64,000 bases of DNA from Draconibacterium sp. (GTDB taxonomy: Bacteria > Bacteroidota > Bacteroidia > Bacteroidales > Prolixibacteraceae): contig WOYV01000118.1 of NCBI GenBank assembly GCA_011620585.1, forward strand, positions 61,754-125,753. Direction: 5' to 3'. The position numbers and the translations under genes were made by a program. Positions within the stretch are counted from its first letter, which is position 1, and the number at the start of each line of letters is the position of its first letter. Below the pieces are notes generated by a model that worked only from the letters and a program-made list of their open reading frames with translations, had not been told where the DNA came from and ran no database searches. This document shows, piece after piece, positions 35,726-45,530 of this stretch.

Positions 35726-37084
35726 CTAAATAATTTCAAAATATCTTTTCAGTTCCCATTTCGGATCGGTGCGATCTACTTGCTGACATTCCCACTCGCG
35801 GGTTTTGGTAAAATGACCGACAAAAGCGTCGCCAAATAACTCGCGCGCCAGTTCCGATTGTACCATTTTTTTTGTGGCTTCTTCAAGTGTGGTGGGCAGC
35901 ATTCCGTTTTTTTTATCGAGATAAGCGTTGCCACGGCTTGGTTCGCTGGTAAGCGGCAGTTGGTTTTTAATTCCGTACAAGCCTGCAGCCAGCGAAGCCG
36001 CCATTACTAAATAAGCATTTGTATCGGCGCCGGGAATACGTAATTCGACGCGGGTTGATTTTGCCTGCCCCGAAATTACACGTAACGAAGCAGTGCGGTT
36101 ATCAATTCCCCAGGTCATTGTGGAGGGCGCCCAATCGCCGCCATTCAACCGGTTATACGAATTCGGGTTTGGGGCGAACATGGCTAAGATCTCTGGTAGG
36201 CAATGCATCTGTCCGGCAATGTAATGTCGCATTAGTCCACTCATTTGATTTGGGTCGTTGGCATCGTAAAAAAGGTTGTGCCGGTTTTCGGCATCCCACA
36301 AACTTTGGTGCAAATGTCCGCCCGATCCGGGTAACTGCGGGTTCCACTTTGCCATAAATGTGGCCATGTAATTGTGTCGGTATGCAATTTCCTTAACCGC
36401 AGTTTTAAACAGAATCGCTTTATCGGCTGCAGCCAGCACCTTGTCGCAGATTACCGTGGCTTCCAGAACGCCCGGCCCGGTTTCGGTGTGCATTCCTTCA
36501 AGAGGAATATCAAACCGAAGCAAGAGATCAAACAGGTCGTGAAAATAAGCGTGGTTCATCGAACTTCGTAACACCGAATAGCCAAACATTCCCGGTGTAA
36601 TGGGTTGTAAGTTTCCGAAATTACCGGCGTGCAGATCATTGGGTGTCCCAATGAAATTGAACCACTCGAACTCCTGTGAAAAAACGGGGGTAAAACCCAT
36701 TGCTTCGCATTGAGCTGCCACCCGTTTTAGTAAACTACGCGAACAAACTGCTGCTTCGTATTTTGGGTCAAAACTAAAATCGCCCAGGAAAAAAGGAATG
36801 TTATTTTCCCAGGGAATTCGCCTGAAAGTTGAAAGGTCGATGTTGGCTTTGGCATCGGGGTAACCGGTATGCCAACCCGTTAGTTTGCTGTTGTCGTAAC
36901 ATTTATCGCTACTGTCCCAGCCAAAAATCACGTCGCAAAAACCGAGTCCGCCATCCACCGAATCGAGGAATTTATCGCGGTGAATGTATTTCCCGCGCAA
37001 CACTCCATCGATGTCGGCAAAAGCGATCTTTATCTTTTGGTCATCGTTTTGTAATATGTTGTCTATAATTTGTCTTCTATCCAT
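35726..37084 (-). CDS. Glutamine-synthetase family ligase (gamma-glutamylamine synthetase-like)
   Basis: 452 residues, class I fold. N-terminal FADIDGVLRGKYIHRDKF is the beta-grasp segment; SQEFEWFNF and HTETGPGVLEA carry metal ligands; PGSGGHLHQSLWD is the ATP-site loop; NRLNGGDWAPSTMTWGIDNR and RVELRIPGADTN complete the active site. It lacks the adenylylation Tyr region typical of housekeeping GSI as far as I can see, and looks more like PuuA/GlnA3-type enzymes that join glutamate to an amine. First gene of the ligase-kinase-phosphatase operon, divergent from GSIII. Confidence 0.82.
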   Translation of the reverse strand: MDRRQIIDNILQNDDQKIKIAFADIDGVLRGKYIHRDKFLDSVDGGLGFCDVIFGWDSSDKCYDNSKLTGWHTGYPDAKANIDLSTFRRIPWENNIPFFLGDFSFDPKYEAAVCSRSLLKRVAAQCEAMGFTPVFSQEFEWFNFIGTPNDLHAGNFGNLQPITPGMFGYSVLRSSMNHAYFHDLFDLLLRFDIPLEGMHTETGPGVLEATVICDKVLAAADKAILFKTAVKEIAYRHNYMATFMAKWNPQLPGSGGHLHQSLWDAENRHNLFYDANDPNQMSGLMRHYIAGQMHCLPEILAMFAPNPNSYNRLNGGDWAPSTMTWGIDNRTASLRVISGQAKSTRVELRIPGADTNAYLVMAASLAAGLYGIKNQLPLTSEPSRGNAYLDKKNGMLPTTLEEATKKMVQSELARELFGDAFVGHFTKTREWECQQVDRTDPKWELKRYFEII

Positions 37085-37420
37085 TTTCTTCCTATTTCCT
37101 TGAAATCAGTCCCGAATTGCCTGCCGGCCAAAGAACGAATTCCATTCAGTAAATAATAAAGTAACCTATTTAAATCGTATGAAAAATACTGTATGTTTCA
37201 GTAATAATCAAACTACCAGTCGTATTCTCTCTTCTCAGAACTTTTGTCAGGAAGGAGGCCTTCGCTTAAAAACTATTCAAATTTATAATGAACCCCTGAT
37301 ATTTAGGTGCAGATTGAAAAATTTTATTAAATTTTGAAAACATATGTCCTGATTAAACTTAGTCGGAGGAGATATTTGTTAATTTTGAAATCAAACGAAT
37401 ACAGACTTAATTTTCAAAAG
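37085..37420. other. 336-base divergent spacer between GS-like ligase and GSIII
   Basis: No gene seen. It must carry promoters for both directions. A frame open from 37334 runs into GSIII but its extra 29 residues do not resemble GSIII N-termini. Confidence 0.5.
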
Positions 37421-39610
37421 ATGGCACAATTTAGATTTAAAGCACTGGAAGAGGTTTTGAACCGTCAACCGCTTGAGGTAGTTCGTGAGGAGAACCTGGT
37501 TTCGGATTATTACGGAATGATGGTTTTCGACCAGTCAAAGATGAAAAAATATTTGTCGAGAGAGGCCTACAAAGCGGTAACCGATGCAATTGAAAACGGA
37601 ACAACAGTTGACCGAAAAATGGCCGACCAGGTGGCGCAAGGCATGAAAGCCTGGGCAATCGAGAACGGAGCTACACATTATACCCACTGGTTTCATCCAC
37701 TAACAGACGGAACCGCTGAGAAACACGATGCATTTATTGTGCATGGGGCCGACGGGGGAGTTATCGAATCGTTTTCGGGCAATTTGCTTTCGCAGCAGGA
37801 ACCCGATGCATCGTCGTTCCCGAGTGGTGGGATACGCCAAACTTTTGAAGCCCGTGGTTATACTGCCTGGGACCCGACTTCGCCTGCATTTATCAGCGAG
37901 ACCACACTAACAATACCTACTATTTTTATTTCGTATACCGGCGAGGCGCTCGATTACAAAACACCGCTTCTGCGTGCTTTGCAAGCTGTAAACAAAGCTG
38001 CCACCGATGTGTGCCAGTATTTCGACAAAAATGTGACTTCGGTTCAAACCAACCTGGGCTGGGAACAGGAATATTTTCTGATTGATGAGGCACTGGTAAT
38101 GGCGCGTCCCGACCTGGTACTTACCGGACGTACACTGATGGGGCACAGCTCATCGAAGGACCAGCAACTTGCCGACCATTATTTCTCGTCGATACCGACC
38201 CGCGCCAACCGTTTTATGCAGGATGTGGAAAACGAAGCCTACAAATTGGGTATTCCGGTAAAAACAAGGCACAACGAAGTGGCTCCAAACCAGTTTGAGT
38301 TTGCCCCGATTTACGAGGAAGCAAACCTGGCCAACGACCACAACCAACTGATGATGGATATCATGCAAAAGATCGCCCGGAAACACAAGTTCCGCGTACT
38401 TTTCCACGAAAAACCATTTGCCGGAATCAACGGTTCGGGAAAACATAACAACTGGTCTTTGTCGACAAATACTGGAGTGAATTTGTATTCGCCGGGGAAA
38501 AATCCAAAAATGAACCTGCAGTTTCTCACCTTTGTTATAAACACCCTGCAGGCTGTTTACGACGGACAAGACCTGCTGCGTGCAAGTATCCTGACCGCTT
38601 CGAACGCCCACCGCCTGGGAGCCAACGAAGCGCCGCCATCAATTTTGTCGGTTTTTCTTGGTACGGAAGTATCGAATATGCTCGACCTGATGGAAGAAGC
38701 AGTAGTAGACCGTAAAATGACACCCGATGAAAAAACAGCTCTCAAATTAAATATAGGCCGTATTCCCGAAATCATTCTGGATAATACCGACCGTAACCGC
38801 ACCTCGCCTTTTGCATTTACAGGAAACCGTTTTGAATTCCGTGCCATTGGTTCTTCCGCCAACAATGCATCTTCGTTGATTGTACTGAATACACTGGTGG
38901 CCAATCAGCTTCAGAAATTTAAGGTGGCTGTCGACAAACTCGTCGAAAAGGGTGTGAAAAAAGATGAAGCTATTTTCCAGGTGCTGAAAGATTTGATTAT
39001 TTCGTCGAAACCTATCCGTTTTAATGGTGATGGGTATAGCGAAGAATGGGTTAAAGAAGCTAAAAAGCGCGGGCTGACCAACATCAACAATGTGCCCGAA
39101 TCGCTGGCTGCCTATCTTCGCCCCGAAAGTCTGAAGCTTTTTAAAAGTAACAATGTGCTGAACGAATCGGAAATGAAAGGGCGTGTTGAAGTGGAATACG
39201 AAAAGTTTGTAATGAAAATACAGATCGAATCGCGTGTTCTGGCTGATATTGCCATCAACCATATTGTTCCTATCGCCGTGGAATACCAAACCATTCTGCT
39301 CGAAAATGTTAAAAACCAGAAAGAGGTATTCTCGCCTGAAGAATTTGAAAAACTGGCCGGTGGCCGTTTAGAACTGATCCGCGAAATCGGAGGCCATATT
39401 TCGGCTATAAAAAACTTACGCAAAGAAATGACTGATGCCCGTGCCAGGGCGAACAAAATTGAGAACCTGGTGGACCGCGCCAAGGAATACGATAAAAAGG
39501 TGCGCCCCTACCTCGAACAGTTGCGCGAGCACATCGACAAACTGGAACTGATTGTGGACAACGAAAAGTGGCCGTTGCCCAAGTACCGCGAATTGTTATT
39601 TACACGATAA
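37421..39610 (+). CDS. glnN: Glutamine synthetase type III (GSIII)
   Basis: 729 residues from the ATG at 37421 (MAQFRFKALEEVLNR), the expected size and start for GSIII, which is much larger than GSI or GSII. Motifs: QTFEARGYTAWDPTSPAF, LGWEQEYFLIDE, KTRHNEVAPNQFEFAPIYE, HEKPFAGINGSGKHNNWS and NRTSPFAFTGNRFEFR. GSIII is the dominant ammonia-assimilating enzyme in many Bacteroidia. The C-terminal 130 residues are helical, with a likely coiled coil, as in the family. Confidence 0.96.
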   Translation: MAQFRFKALEEVLNRQPLEVVREENLVSDYYGMMVFDQSKMKKYLSREAYKAVTDAIENGTTVDRKMADQVAQGMKAWAIENGATHYTHWFHPLTDGTAEKHDAFIVHGADGGVIESFSGNLLSQQEPDASSFPSGGIRQTFEARGYTAWDPTSPAFISETTLTIPTIFISYTGEALDYKTPLLRALQAVNKAATDVCQYFDKNVTSVQTNLGWEQEYFLIDEALVMARPDLVLTGRTLMGHSSSKDQQLADHYFSSIPTRANRFMQDVENEAYKLGIPVKTRHNEVAPNQFEFAPIYEEANLANDHNQLMMDIMQKIARKHKFRVLFHEKPFAGINGSGKHNNWSLSTNTGVNLYSPGKNPKMNLQFLTFVINTLQAVYDGQDLLRASILTASNAHRLGANEAPPSILSVFLGTEVSNMLDLMEEAVVDRKMTPDEKTALKLNIGRIPEIILDNTDRNRTSPFAFTGNRFEFRAIGSSANNASSLIVLNTLVANQLQKFKVAVDKLVEKGVKKDEAIFQVLKDLIISSKPIRFNGDGYSEEWVKEAKKRGLTNINNVPESLAAYLRPESLKLFKSNNVLNESEMKGRVEVEYEKFVMKIQIESRVLADIAINHIVPIAVEYQTILLENVKNQKEVFSPEEFEKLAGGRLELIREIGGHISAIKNLRKEMTDARARANKIENLVDRAKEYDKKVRPYLEQLREHIDKLELIVDNEKWPLPKYRELLFTR

Positions 39611-39622
39611 TGTCATAATAAG

Positions 39623-39654
39623 AAAGGTCTGGCAAAACACCGGGCCTTTTTATT
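39623..39654 (+). terminator. Terminator after GSIII
   Basis: Ten-base stem (aaaggtctgg with ccgggccttt, two G-T pairs), seven-base loop, T-rich tail. Confidence 0.75.
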
Positions 39655-39705
39655 TTATCAACAGCGATAACTGTTGAAAGTTACTTTATAAAAACACACT
39701 GTATT

Positions 39706-40293
39706 TTACTTTTGCCGGAAGAAGTTTTTAATGAGTGACTCAGGTTTAGATGCCCCGGTAGCTATTTCATGAAGCTTTTGCCAGGTTTCTTCAGCAATCA
39801 ATTCCCGGAGGACCTGTTCTTGTTTTACAACCTTTACCAATACTTTACTTAGCGTTTGATCCCAACGTTGGTAGTGCCGAAGCAGGTCATCCGGGTAAAC
39901 TGTTTTACGGCGGGTACCTTCGTCTGACGGACGAAAAGGAGCTACAATGTTCAGCCAGCCGTAGTCGTTGGTAAGTTGTTCGCCTGCTGCGATATTTCGC
40001 ACAGCAACTTCAAAATCATACGGAGTTGCCATGCAATTGGGCCTGAAACTGTGGTTCATATAGCGGGCAATGTCCCAGCAAAGCAGGTAATTGCCACGGT
40101 GGTTGCGGTAGGTGTATGTTTCCAGTACCGGTTTACAAACCGATGCCAGATTGTCCACTTCCTCCGGAGTAAGTTCGTGGTCGAGCGGATCCTGTGCCCA
40201 GGTAATTGTCCCTGCCGGAATGTCGTGTGTGGCAAACACTCCGTTCCCGATTTCCTCGCTGATATAACGTAAAACAGTATGTGGATGGATCAT
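39706..40293 (-). CDS. SET-domain protein, putative lysine methyltransferase
   Basis: 195 residues. SET-domain features: GVFATHDIPAGT near the N-terminus (SAM-binding strand), RYMNHSFRPNC (the NHS..PNC pseudoknot motif) and GEQLTNDYGWL with the catalytic Tyr. A post-SET Cys cluster is not visible. Eukaryotic-like SET proteins occur in scattered bacteria, where they methylate chromatin-like or ribosomal proteins; the target here is unknown. Convergent with GSIII, on the opposite strand. Confidence 0.85.
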   Translation of the reverse strand: MIHPHTVLRYISEEIGNGVFATHDIPAGTITWAQDPLDHELTPEEVDNLASVCKPVLETYTYRNHRGNYLLCWDIARYMNHSFRPNCMATPYDFEVAVRNIAAGEQLTNDYGWLNIVAPFRPSDEGTRRKTVYPDDLLRHYQRWDQTLSKVLVKVVKQEQVLRELIAEETWQKLHEIATGASKPESLIKNFFRQK

Positions 40294-40530
40294 ATTTACG
40301 GCTTTTTATTTATGTTGTAAATGTATGCGAAAGTGAAATATCTTGTTGCGAATTTACCAACGGGTTAAAAACATTTTGTTGAAACAATCAAAGCCCGAAA
40401 AACATGGCTTCAGAATCCTGGTTCATTTAATAAATCGCGTTTCAAAATACTTTCAACAGCAAACCTGCGTTATCCTTTACATCTGTTCAAAAAAAACATT
40501 TACTTTTATCTCCCGGAAATTGAATTGGGC

Positions 40531-42522
40531 ATGAAGCATACCAAAATAGCAGTAATCCTTCTTTTCGCATTTGTATTGGGCGCATGCAGTTCGGCCAAAT
40601 ATGGCCGCGATGCACTGCTTTCGAAAGATATTGGTGAATATTATAAGGCCATCGAGCAATACAAAAAAGCCAGGAAAAAAGAGAAGAGCCGCGAGAAACG
40701 TCTCGAATACGCGATAAATCTGGCCGAATGTTACCGTACTATCGGGTTATACGATTATGCTGCCCAAAACTATAAATTTGCGATCCGCCTGGGTTACCCC
40801 GATAACGAGGCTTTGCTCCATTATGCCGACATGCTGCGGATAACCCAGGACTATGAAGAAGCCACCGAAACTTACCGTACTTATCTCGATTCGGTTCCCG
40901 GCGACGAGCGGGCGCTGGCCGGTCTCGAAGCGATGCGGCTCACGCAGGAATGGGTAGCCAATCCGACACGACACATTATAAATCCCATCAAAGAAATTAA
41001 CTCGAAAGAAAGTGATTTTGCCCCCGTTTTTGTCGGTGGCCGCGACAACGAAATAATTTTTACTTCATCTCGCAAGGCGGCTACCGGAAATAAGGAAAGC
41101 ATGATTACCGGACAGAAATATACCGACCTTTTTAGGGCAACCTTTGGGGTACAACGCCAAAAATGGCAACCGCCCACCTTGCTCGATGAAAGTATGATGA
41201 TCAATACCGGAGAAGAAGAAGGCGCGTCAACACTCTCGTCGAGTGGCGAAGAAATGATTTTTACGCGTTGCCTTTACAACAAGACCCAACCCATGGGATC
41301 CCAGCTTTTCAGTACTTCGCAATCACGAAGTTCGTGGTCCGACCCGATCAAGCTCCAAATTGTTGGAGACAGTATTGTTGCTGCTCATCCGGCGTTGAGT
41401 TCCGACGGTTCGGTATTGTATTTTGTGTCTGACATGAAAGGGGGCCAGGGTGGAAAAGACATCTGGATGGTAGACGTAAACGGCGGCGCTTTTGGAAAAC
41501 CCGTAAATATGGGCTCGGTTATCAACACTGCGGGCGACGAGATGTTCCCGTTTGCACGAGATAACGGCGAGTTGTATTTTGCCTCGAACGGCCACATCGG
41601 AATAGGTGGATTCGATCTGTTTGTTGCCCGGAAAAACGATGACGGGGTGTGGACAGTCGAAAACATGGGTTCGCCAATGAACTCGCCTTCCGATGATTTC
41701 GGGATTGCTTTTGTATCGGGCGAAAACAAGGGGATGTTCTCGTCAAACCGCAAAGGTTCGCGTGGCGATGATATCTATTCGTTCCTGGTCCCGCCAAAAG
41801 TGTACCAGGTGGAAGCCGAAATATTTGACAAGGAAACCAATTCTCACCTCGAAGGAGCCACCGTGCGTGTGATCGCCACCGATGGCACCAATCTGAAAGT
41901 ACGTGCAAAAAACGGCCTGTTTAAAATGAAGTTGAAACAAGGAAACGAATATGTATTTGCGGCATTCAAAGACGGCTATCTGCGCGATAAGGCAGCAGTA
42001 ACTACAGTTGACTTGCCCGACAGCAAGGATTTCCGCTTTAACATGTACCTTACGCCTACCGATGCGCCTATTAAAATTGACAATATAAATTACGAATTTG
42101 GAAGCTGGGAACTTTTGGAAAGTTCGAAACATGCACTCGACACACTCGTACAAATTCTGACACTGAATCCAACGATAACCATTGAGTTGATGGCACACAC
42201 CGACTTTGTGGGTAGCGACCAGTTTAACTTCGATCTCTCGCAAAAACGTGCGCAAAGTGTGGTGGATTACCTGATTGAAAAAGGAATTAATTCACAACGT
42301 TTGGTGGCAAAAGGTTATGGCGAAACGTGGCCTAAAACCGTTACCCGTGAACTGGCTAAGCGATACGATTTCCTAAAACGAAATGACGAACTGACAGAAG
42401 AATTCATTGGTAAACTTGCCCCGGAACAGCAGGAGATTGCCAAAGCCATTAACCGTCGGACAGAGTTCAGGGTATTATCAACCGATTTTATCGAGAGGTT
42501 TGATGCCGAGCCTGAGCGTTAA
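40531..42522 (+). CDS. PorE-like lipoprotein: TPR, PD40 propeller, regulatory domain, OmpA domain
   Basis: 663 residues from the ATG at 40531. Lipobox LGAC (C19), then TPR repeats (about 20-140), WD40-like PD40 beta-propeller repeats (about 150-430, several DIWMVDVNGG / SSDG-type units), a carboxypeptidase-regulatory-like domain (about 435-515), and an OmpA-type peptidoglycan-binding domain (about 530-655, IELMAHTDFVGSDQFN). This architecture is that of PorE, which links the type IX secretion system to peptidoglycan. Several paralogues usually exist, so it may be a PorE relative rather than PorE itself. The stop abuts the convergent gene. Confidence 0.85.
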   Translation: MKHTKIAVILLFAFVLGACSSAKYGRDALLSKDIGEYYKAIEQYKKARKKEKSREKRLEYAINLAECYRTIGLYDYAAQNYKFAIRLGYPDNEALLHYADMLRITQDYEEATETYRTYLDSVPGDERALAGLEAMRLTQEWVANPTRHIINPIKEINSKESDFAPVFVGGRDNEIIFTSSRKAATGNKESMITGQKYTDLFRATFGVQRQKWQPPTLLDESMMINTGEEEGASTLSSSGEEMIFTRCLYNKTQPMGSQLFSTSQSRSSWSDPIKLQIVGDSIVAAHPALSSDGSVLYFVSDMKGGQGGKDIWMVDVNGGAFGKPVNMGSVINTAGDEMFPFARDNGELYFASNGHIGIGGFDLFVARKNDDGVWTVENMGSPMNSPSDDFGIAFVSGENKGMFSSNRKGSRGDDIYSFLVPPKVYQVEAEIFDKETNSHLEGATVRVIATDGTNLKVRAKNGLFKMKLKQGNEYVFAAFKDGYLRDKAAVTTVDLPDSKDFRFNMYLTPTDAPIKIDNINYEFGSWELLESSKHALDTLVQILTLNPTITIELMAHTDFVGSDQFNFDLSQKRAQSVVDYLIEKGINSQRLVAKGYGETWPKTVTRELAKRYDFLKRNDELTEEFIGKLAPEQQEIAKAINRRTEFRVLSTDFIERFDAEPER

Positions 42523-43155
42523 TCACGGAACTTTTTTCTCTTCTGTATTTTCTTCTTCAACAGGAGGTTTGACCACTTTCCGTGTGGAAGAATAATCAGT
42601 TAAAGGGTTTTTCCTTTTAAATTTTGAATAAAGTATATGCAGCGATTCGCTGGGAGAAAAAGAGGCAACGTGGACCGATGAGGCTTCCGAACGCATCAAA
42701 GCATTGTTTTCGACCATGATCTGCTGAACAGGTTCGACAGCATCAATTTGCATTCGTTGTAATTTTGGAGGTGAGTAAGTTTCAATAAAATTCAGGTTCT
42801 TTTTTGCCCGGTTCATTTCTGAAAGTTTGTCTGTGGATATCCGAATTTCCGGAATATCAACGTTTTCCGACTCTATCATCACCACCGGATTGAGTAAAAG
42901 GAGGTGTACTTTTACTACTTTCCGGTAATACGAAATGTGCGAAAAAATAAGTGAATCGGAAGAAGTGACCCATAGCGAAAAAACGCCGTTCGAACGGCTG
43001 ATGTCTTTATCGTGACTGTTCAGGTTAACCACATAAACATCGGGCACCGGTTTCATCATCTGGTCGACTACCTGCCCTTCAAGTAAGAAAGCTTTTTCCT
43101 GAGCTTGCAAAGCAAAACCACTTAATAGCAGAAGTATGGTAAAAACTTTCTTCAT
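42523..43155 (-). CDS. Secreted carboxypeptidase-regulatory-like domain protein
   Basis: 210 residues from the ATG at 43155, which opens a signal peptide (VFTILLLLSGFALQAQ). The N-terminal half is a CarboxypepD_reg-like fold (LEGQVVDQMMKPVPDVYVV). The C-terminal half is unassigned and ends in an acidic/proline tail (PPVEEENTEEKK). Such domains often occur at the N-terminus of TonB receptors; here it stands alone. Stop codon directly abuts that of the PorE-like gene. Confidence 0.75.
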   Translation of the reverse strand: MKKVFTILLLLSGFALQAQEKAFLLEGQVVDQMMKPVPDVYVVNLNSHDKDISRSNGVFSLWVTSSDSLIFSHISYYRKVVKVHLLLLNPVVMIESENVDIPEIRISTDKLSEMNRAKKNLNFIETYSPPKLQRMQIDAVEPVQQIMVENNALMRSEASSVHVASFSPSESLHILYSKFKRKNPLTDYSSTRKVVKPPVEEENTEEKKVP

Positions 43156-43294
43156 CCGTTTGAGTATTAGGTTAAACTTCCAGTATTTTCTGGATTTAAG
43201 CATTACAACTATGATTGTACGCCTATTTTAACGATAAAAACCCGCATCAGGTTCTCAATCGGGTCAATTTTAACTTTATTAAATAATTACAGGT

Positions 43295-44476
43295 TTACAC
43301 GTATTCGATTTTAACTTTCTTAAAGAATTTGTGGATGAGGATTTTGGTAATTCGCTTCACCACAAACTTTCGAAGTTCGAGTTCGAGTGGCTGGTCCGGG
43401 TCCTGATGTGCCCAATTAATACGTGTTCCTACAATGATATCAATACTGTCGTGTTGAAGCAACAACTTTACCACCTGTTCGGGAGGCGTGTCTCCCGGTC
43501 GGGTGTCACTGTCGTAGTTTTCAAGGATTTCTTCTACTTTTCCTAAAGTTAGAATGCCCTCGGTTACCATCTCAAAACCATCCATTTGGGCGCTGGGCGG
43601 TAGTTTATCAAGGTCCTTATTTCCATGCTGTATTTCAACTTCGAGGTTTAGTTCGCGGGCAATGATCTCGGCAGTGGTCCCTCCGCAAATGATCTTTTTC
43701 CCATTAAAATCCTTGATCCTTTCCACAAAGTCGAAGTCCTTGATTTTGTAGAATGGTGGCCCGGTAATAAGCATGAAATTACGCGGCTGTCTGAAATAGA
43801 TTACACCACAGGTGACATCGTCTTTTACCGAGAAGTCGTCGTTCATGGCGGCCTGGTTAATAATTTTACGAGCCAGTTTGGTTGCCGAAATGTTGGGGAT
43901 TCGTTTGACCTGTGAAGTCACAAATTCCTCCAGACGCTCGCTTCCCCAACCCATCGGGTAACGCTGGTTTCCCAGTCCCGATTGCTCAACACCGTCGCTG
44001 GTAAAAATCAGGCGGTCTTCTTTTCGGGCCAAAAACTCACTAATGTGCAACACCTTTCCCTGGTTTTCTTCACCACGGATGGTTAACTGGTATTCTTTTG
44101 GTTGTATGGTAACTCCGTTTCTGATCAGTAAGACGAAAGGATTATCGTAGTTAACGATGCGCACATTCCCGTCGTCTTCAATTTCGATAATGGTAAATGT
44201 AGCGTAGCTTTCCTTTTCGTCGCTTTTCGGCAGTGTTTCCATAATAATCCGGGCGGCGATCTCGGGCTTGGTATGCAACTGGGTATATTTCAACGCCATG
44301 GTGGCGGTTAGAGTGGCCAGTACACTGGCTTTTATGCCGTGCCCGATCCCGTCGCTCAAAACCAGTATAGTCCGGCCTTCTTCGCGAACAATACTCGACT
44401 GAAACACGTCGCCACAGGCATTTTCGCCGCGCGGACGTTTTTGTTGAACATCGATCTCGACGTGGTAATCAGGCAT
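43295..44476 (-). CDS. SpoIIE/PP2C-type serine phosphatase with C-terminal domain
   Basis: 393 residues from the start MPDYHVEID at 44476; starts at 44485 and 44506 are also possible and lie further inside the upstream PAS gene. The PP2C domain (about 12-215) has CGDVFQ, the metal motif LSDGIGHGIKAS, FTSDGVEQSG and DDVTCGVIYF. The C-terminal ~170 residues (FNGKKIICGGTTAEIIAREL) are an extra domain seen with hydrogenase-linked phosphatases. Expected to dephosphorylate a regulator, probably in partner-switching with the anti-sigma-type ATPase at 45920. Overlaps the PAS gene by 8 bases. Confidence 0.85.
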   Translation of the reverse strand: MPDYHVEIDVQQKRPRGENACGDVFQSSIVREEGRTILVLSDGIGHGIKASVLATLTATMALKYTQLHTKPEIAARIIMETLPKSDEKESYATFTIIEIEDDGNVRIVNYDNPFVLLIRNGVTIQPKEYQLTIRGEENQGKVLHISEFLARKEDRLIFTSDGVEQSGLGNQRYPMGWGSERLEEFVTSQVKRIPNISATKLARKIINQAAMNDDFSVKDDVTCGVIYFRQPRNFMLITGPPFYKIKDFDFVERIKDFNGKKIICGGTTAEIIARELNLEVEIQHGNKDLDKLPPSAQMDGFEMVTEGILTLGKVEEILENYDSDTRPGDTPPEQVVKLLLQHDSIDIIVGTRINWAHQDPDQPLELELRKFVVKRITKILIHKFFKKVKIEYV

Positions 44477-45401
44477 TGTTGTCATCGCCATAACGGTAAG
44501 TTTCAATAATGGAGTTCAACAATTCTTCGGTTTCAGCGGCGTTATCGCCCAGCAGAAAGGCTACTTTTTGTACCGTCTCGATATTTTGGCGAATAATACG
44601 GCGCGCCCGGTTGATAATCTCGTCCTGTACGAGCATGGGCGCCGACATATCGCGAAAGACGGCTCCCACAACCCTGTTTTTATAAAGGCTCAACACCGAG
44701 ACATGAACCAGTTTGTTTGCAAATTTCAGATCACGTTCAGCACGTTCTTCACCCGACGACAACACGTTAACCAGCATTTTGTAAACCACTTCTGGTACAA
44801 GGCCACTCACATCGGCTCCTTTTAATCCCGGGATGGTTTCATATAATTCCTCGGTTTCTTCTCCCATCAGTTTGGCAAAGCTTTCATTTGAATCCACCAC
44901 TTTCATATCTTTATCTACCATTATGGTCCCAAATGCGATCTTATGAAGCATTTCTGAGGAAACCTCCATCGATTCCTGTGCTTTTTCCAACCGTTTCTCT
45001 GTTTTTTTCAATTCGGTTACATCGTTGATAGAACCAACTATACCAACAATTTTTCCCTCGCTGTCGCGTATCACCGCTTTGTTCAGTATTACATGGTGTG
45101 AAGTGCCGTCGCCATGCCGCACCTGGGTATTATACACCTGAACATCGGGATTCTTGATAAGTTCCTGATCCTGATGCGCATATTTTTCGGCCATTTCGAG
45201 GGTATGCACGTCAAACACCGATTTCCCGATGATTTTATCTTTCGTTTTCCCGGTGAATTTTTCGTGGGCAGCATTACACATCTGGTAAATACTGTTCAGG
45301 TCGCGGTAAAAAATGGGAATGGGCAGCGCATCGATCATTTTCTGATGAAAAAGCGGATCGTCGATGCCATCGGTCAGGAATGAATTCTTATCGTAGATCA
45401 T
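44469..45401 (-). CDS. PAS-domain sensor protein with two PAS modules
   Basis: 310 residues from the ATG at 45401 (MIYDKNSFLTDG). First PAS at about 20-140 (IPIFYRDLNSIYQMCNAAHE, then VGSINDVTELKK), coiled-coil linker, second PAS at about 150-260 (FGTIMVDKDMKVVDSNESF). No kinase or output domain, so it must act through a partner, most likely the SpoIIE phosphatase encoded next. Divergent from the hydrogenase operon, with a 174-base gap. Confidence 0.85.
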   Translation of the reverse strand: MIYDKNSFLTDGIDDPLFHQKMIDALPIPIFYRDLNSIYQMCNAAHEKFTGKTKDKIIGKSVFDVHTLEMAEKYAHQDQELIKNPDVQVYNTQVRHGDGTSHHVILNKAVIRDSEGKIVGIVGSINDVTELKKTEKRLEKAQESMEVSSEMLHKIAFGTIMVDKDMKVVDSNESFAKLMGEETEELYETIPGLKGADVSGLVPEVVYKMLVNVLSSGEERAERDLKFANKLVHVSVLSLYKNRVVGAVFRDMSAPMLVQDEIINRARRIIRQNIETVQKVAFLLGDNAAETEELLNSIIETYRYGDDNNA

Positions 45402-45530
45402 GGTTGTTGATTTGCTGATTGGGTTTAAAAATACACATTTTATCAGGCATTTGAAATACGGGTAGTTTACATTCATTTTAAATTCAGTATCAATTGATAA
45501 AAACATGGTGTGTATCATCCTGTCTACTAC

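Noticed and set aside
37334..37420. Extended N-terminus of GSIII from 37334
   Set aside because: The extra 29 residues are not like GSIII starts, whereas MAQFRFKALEEV at 37421 is.
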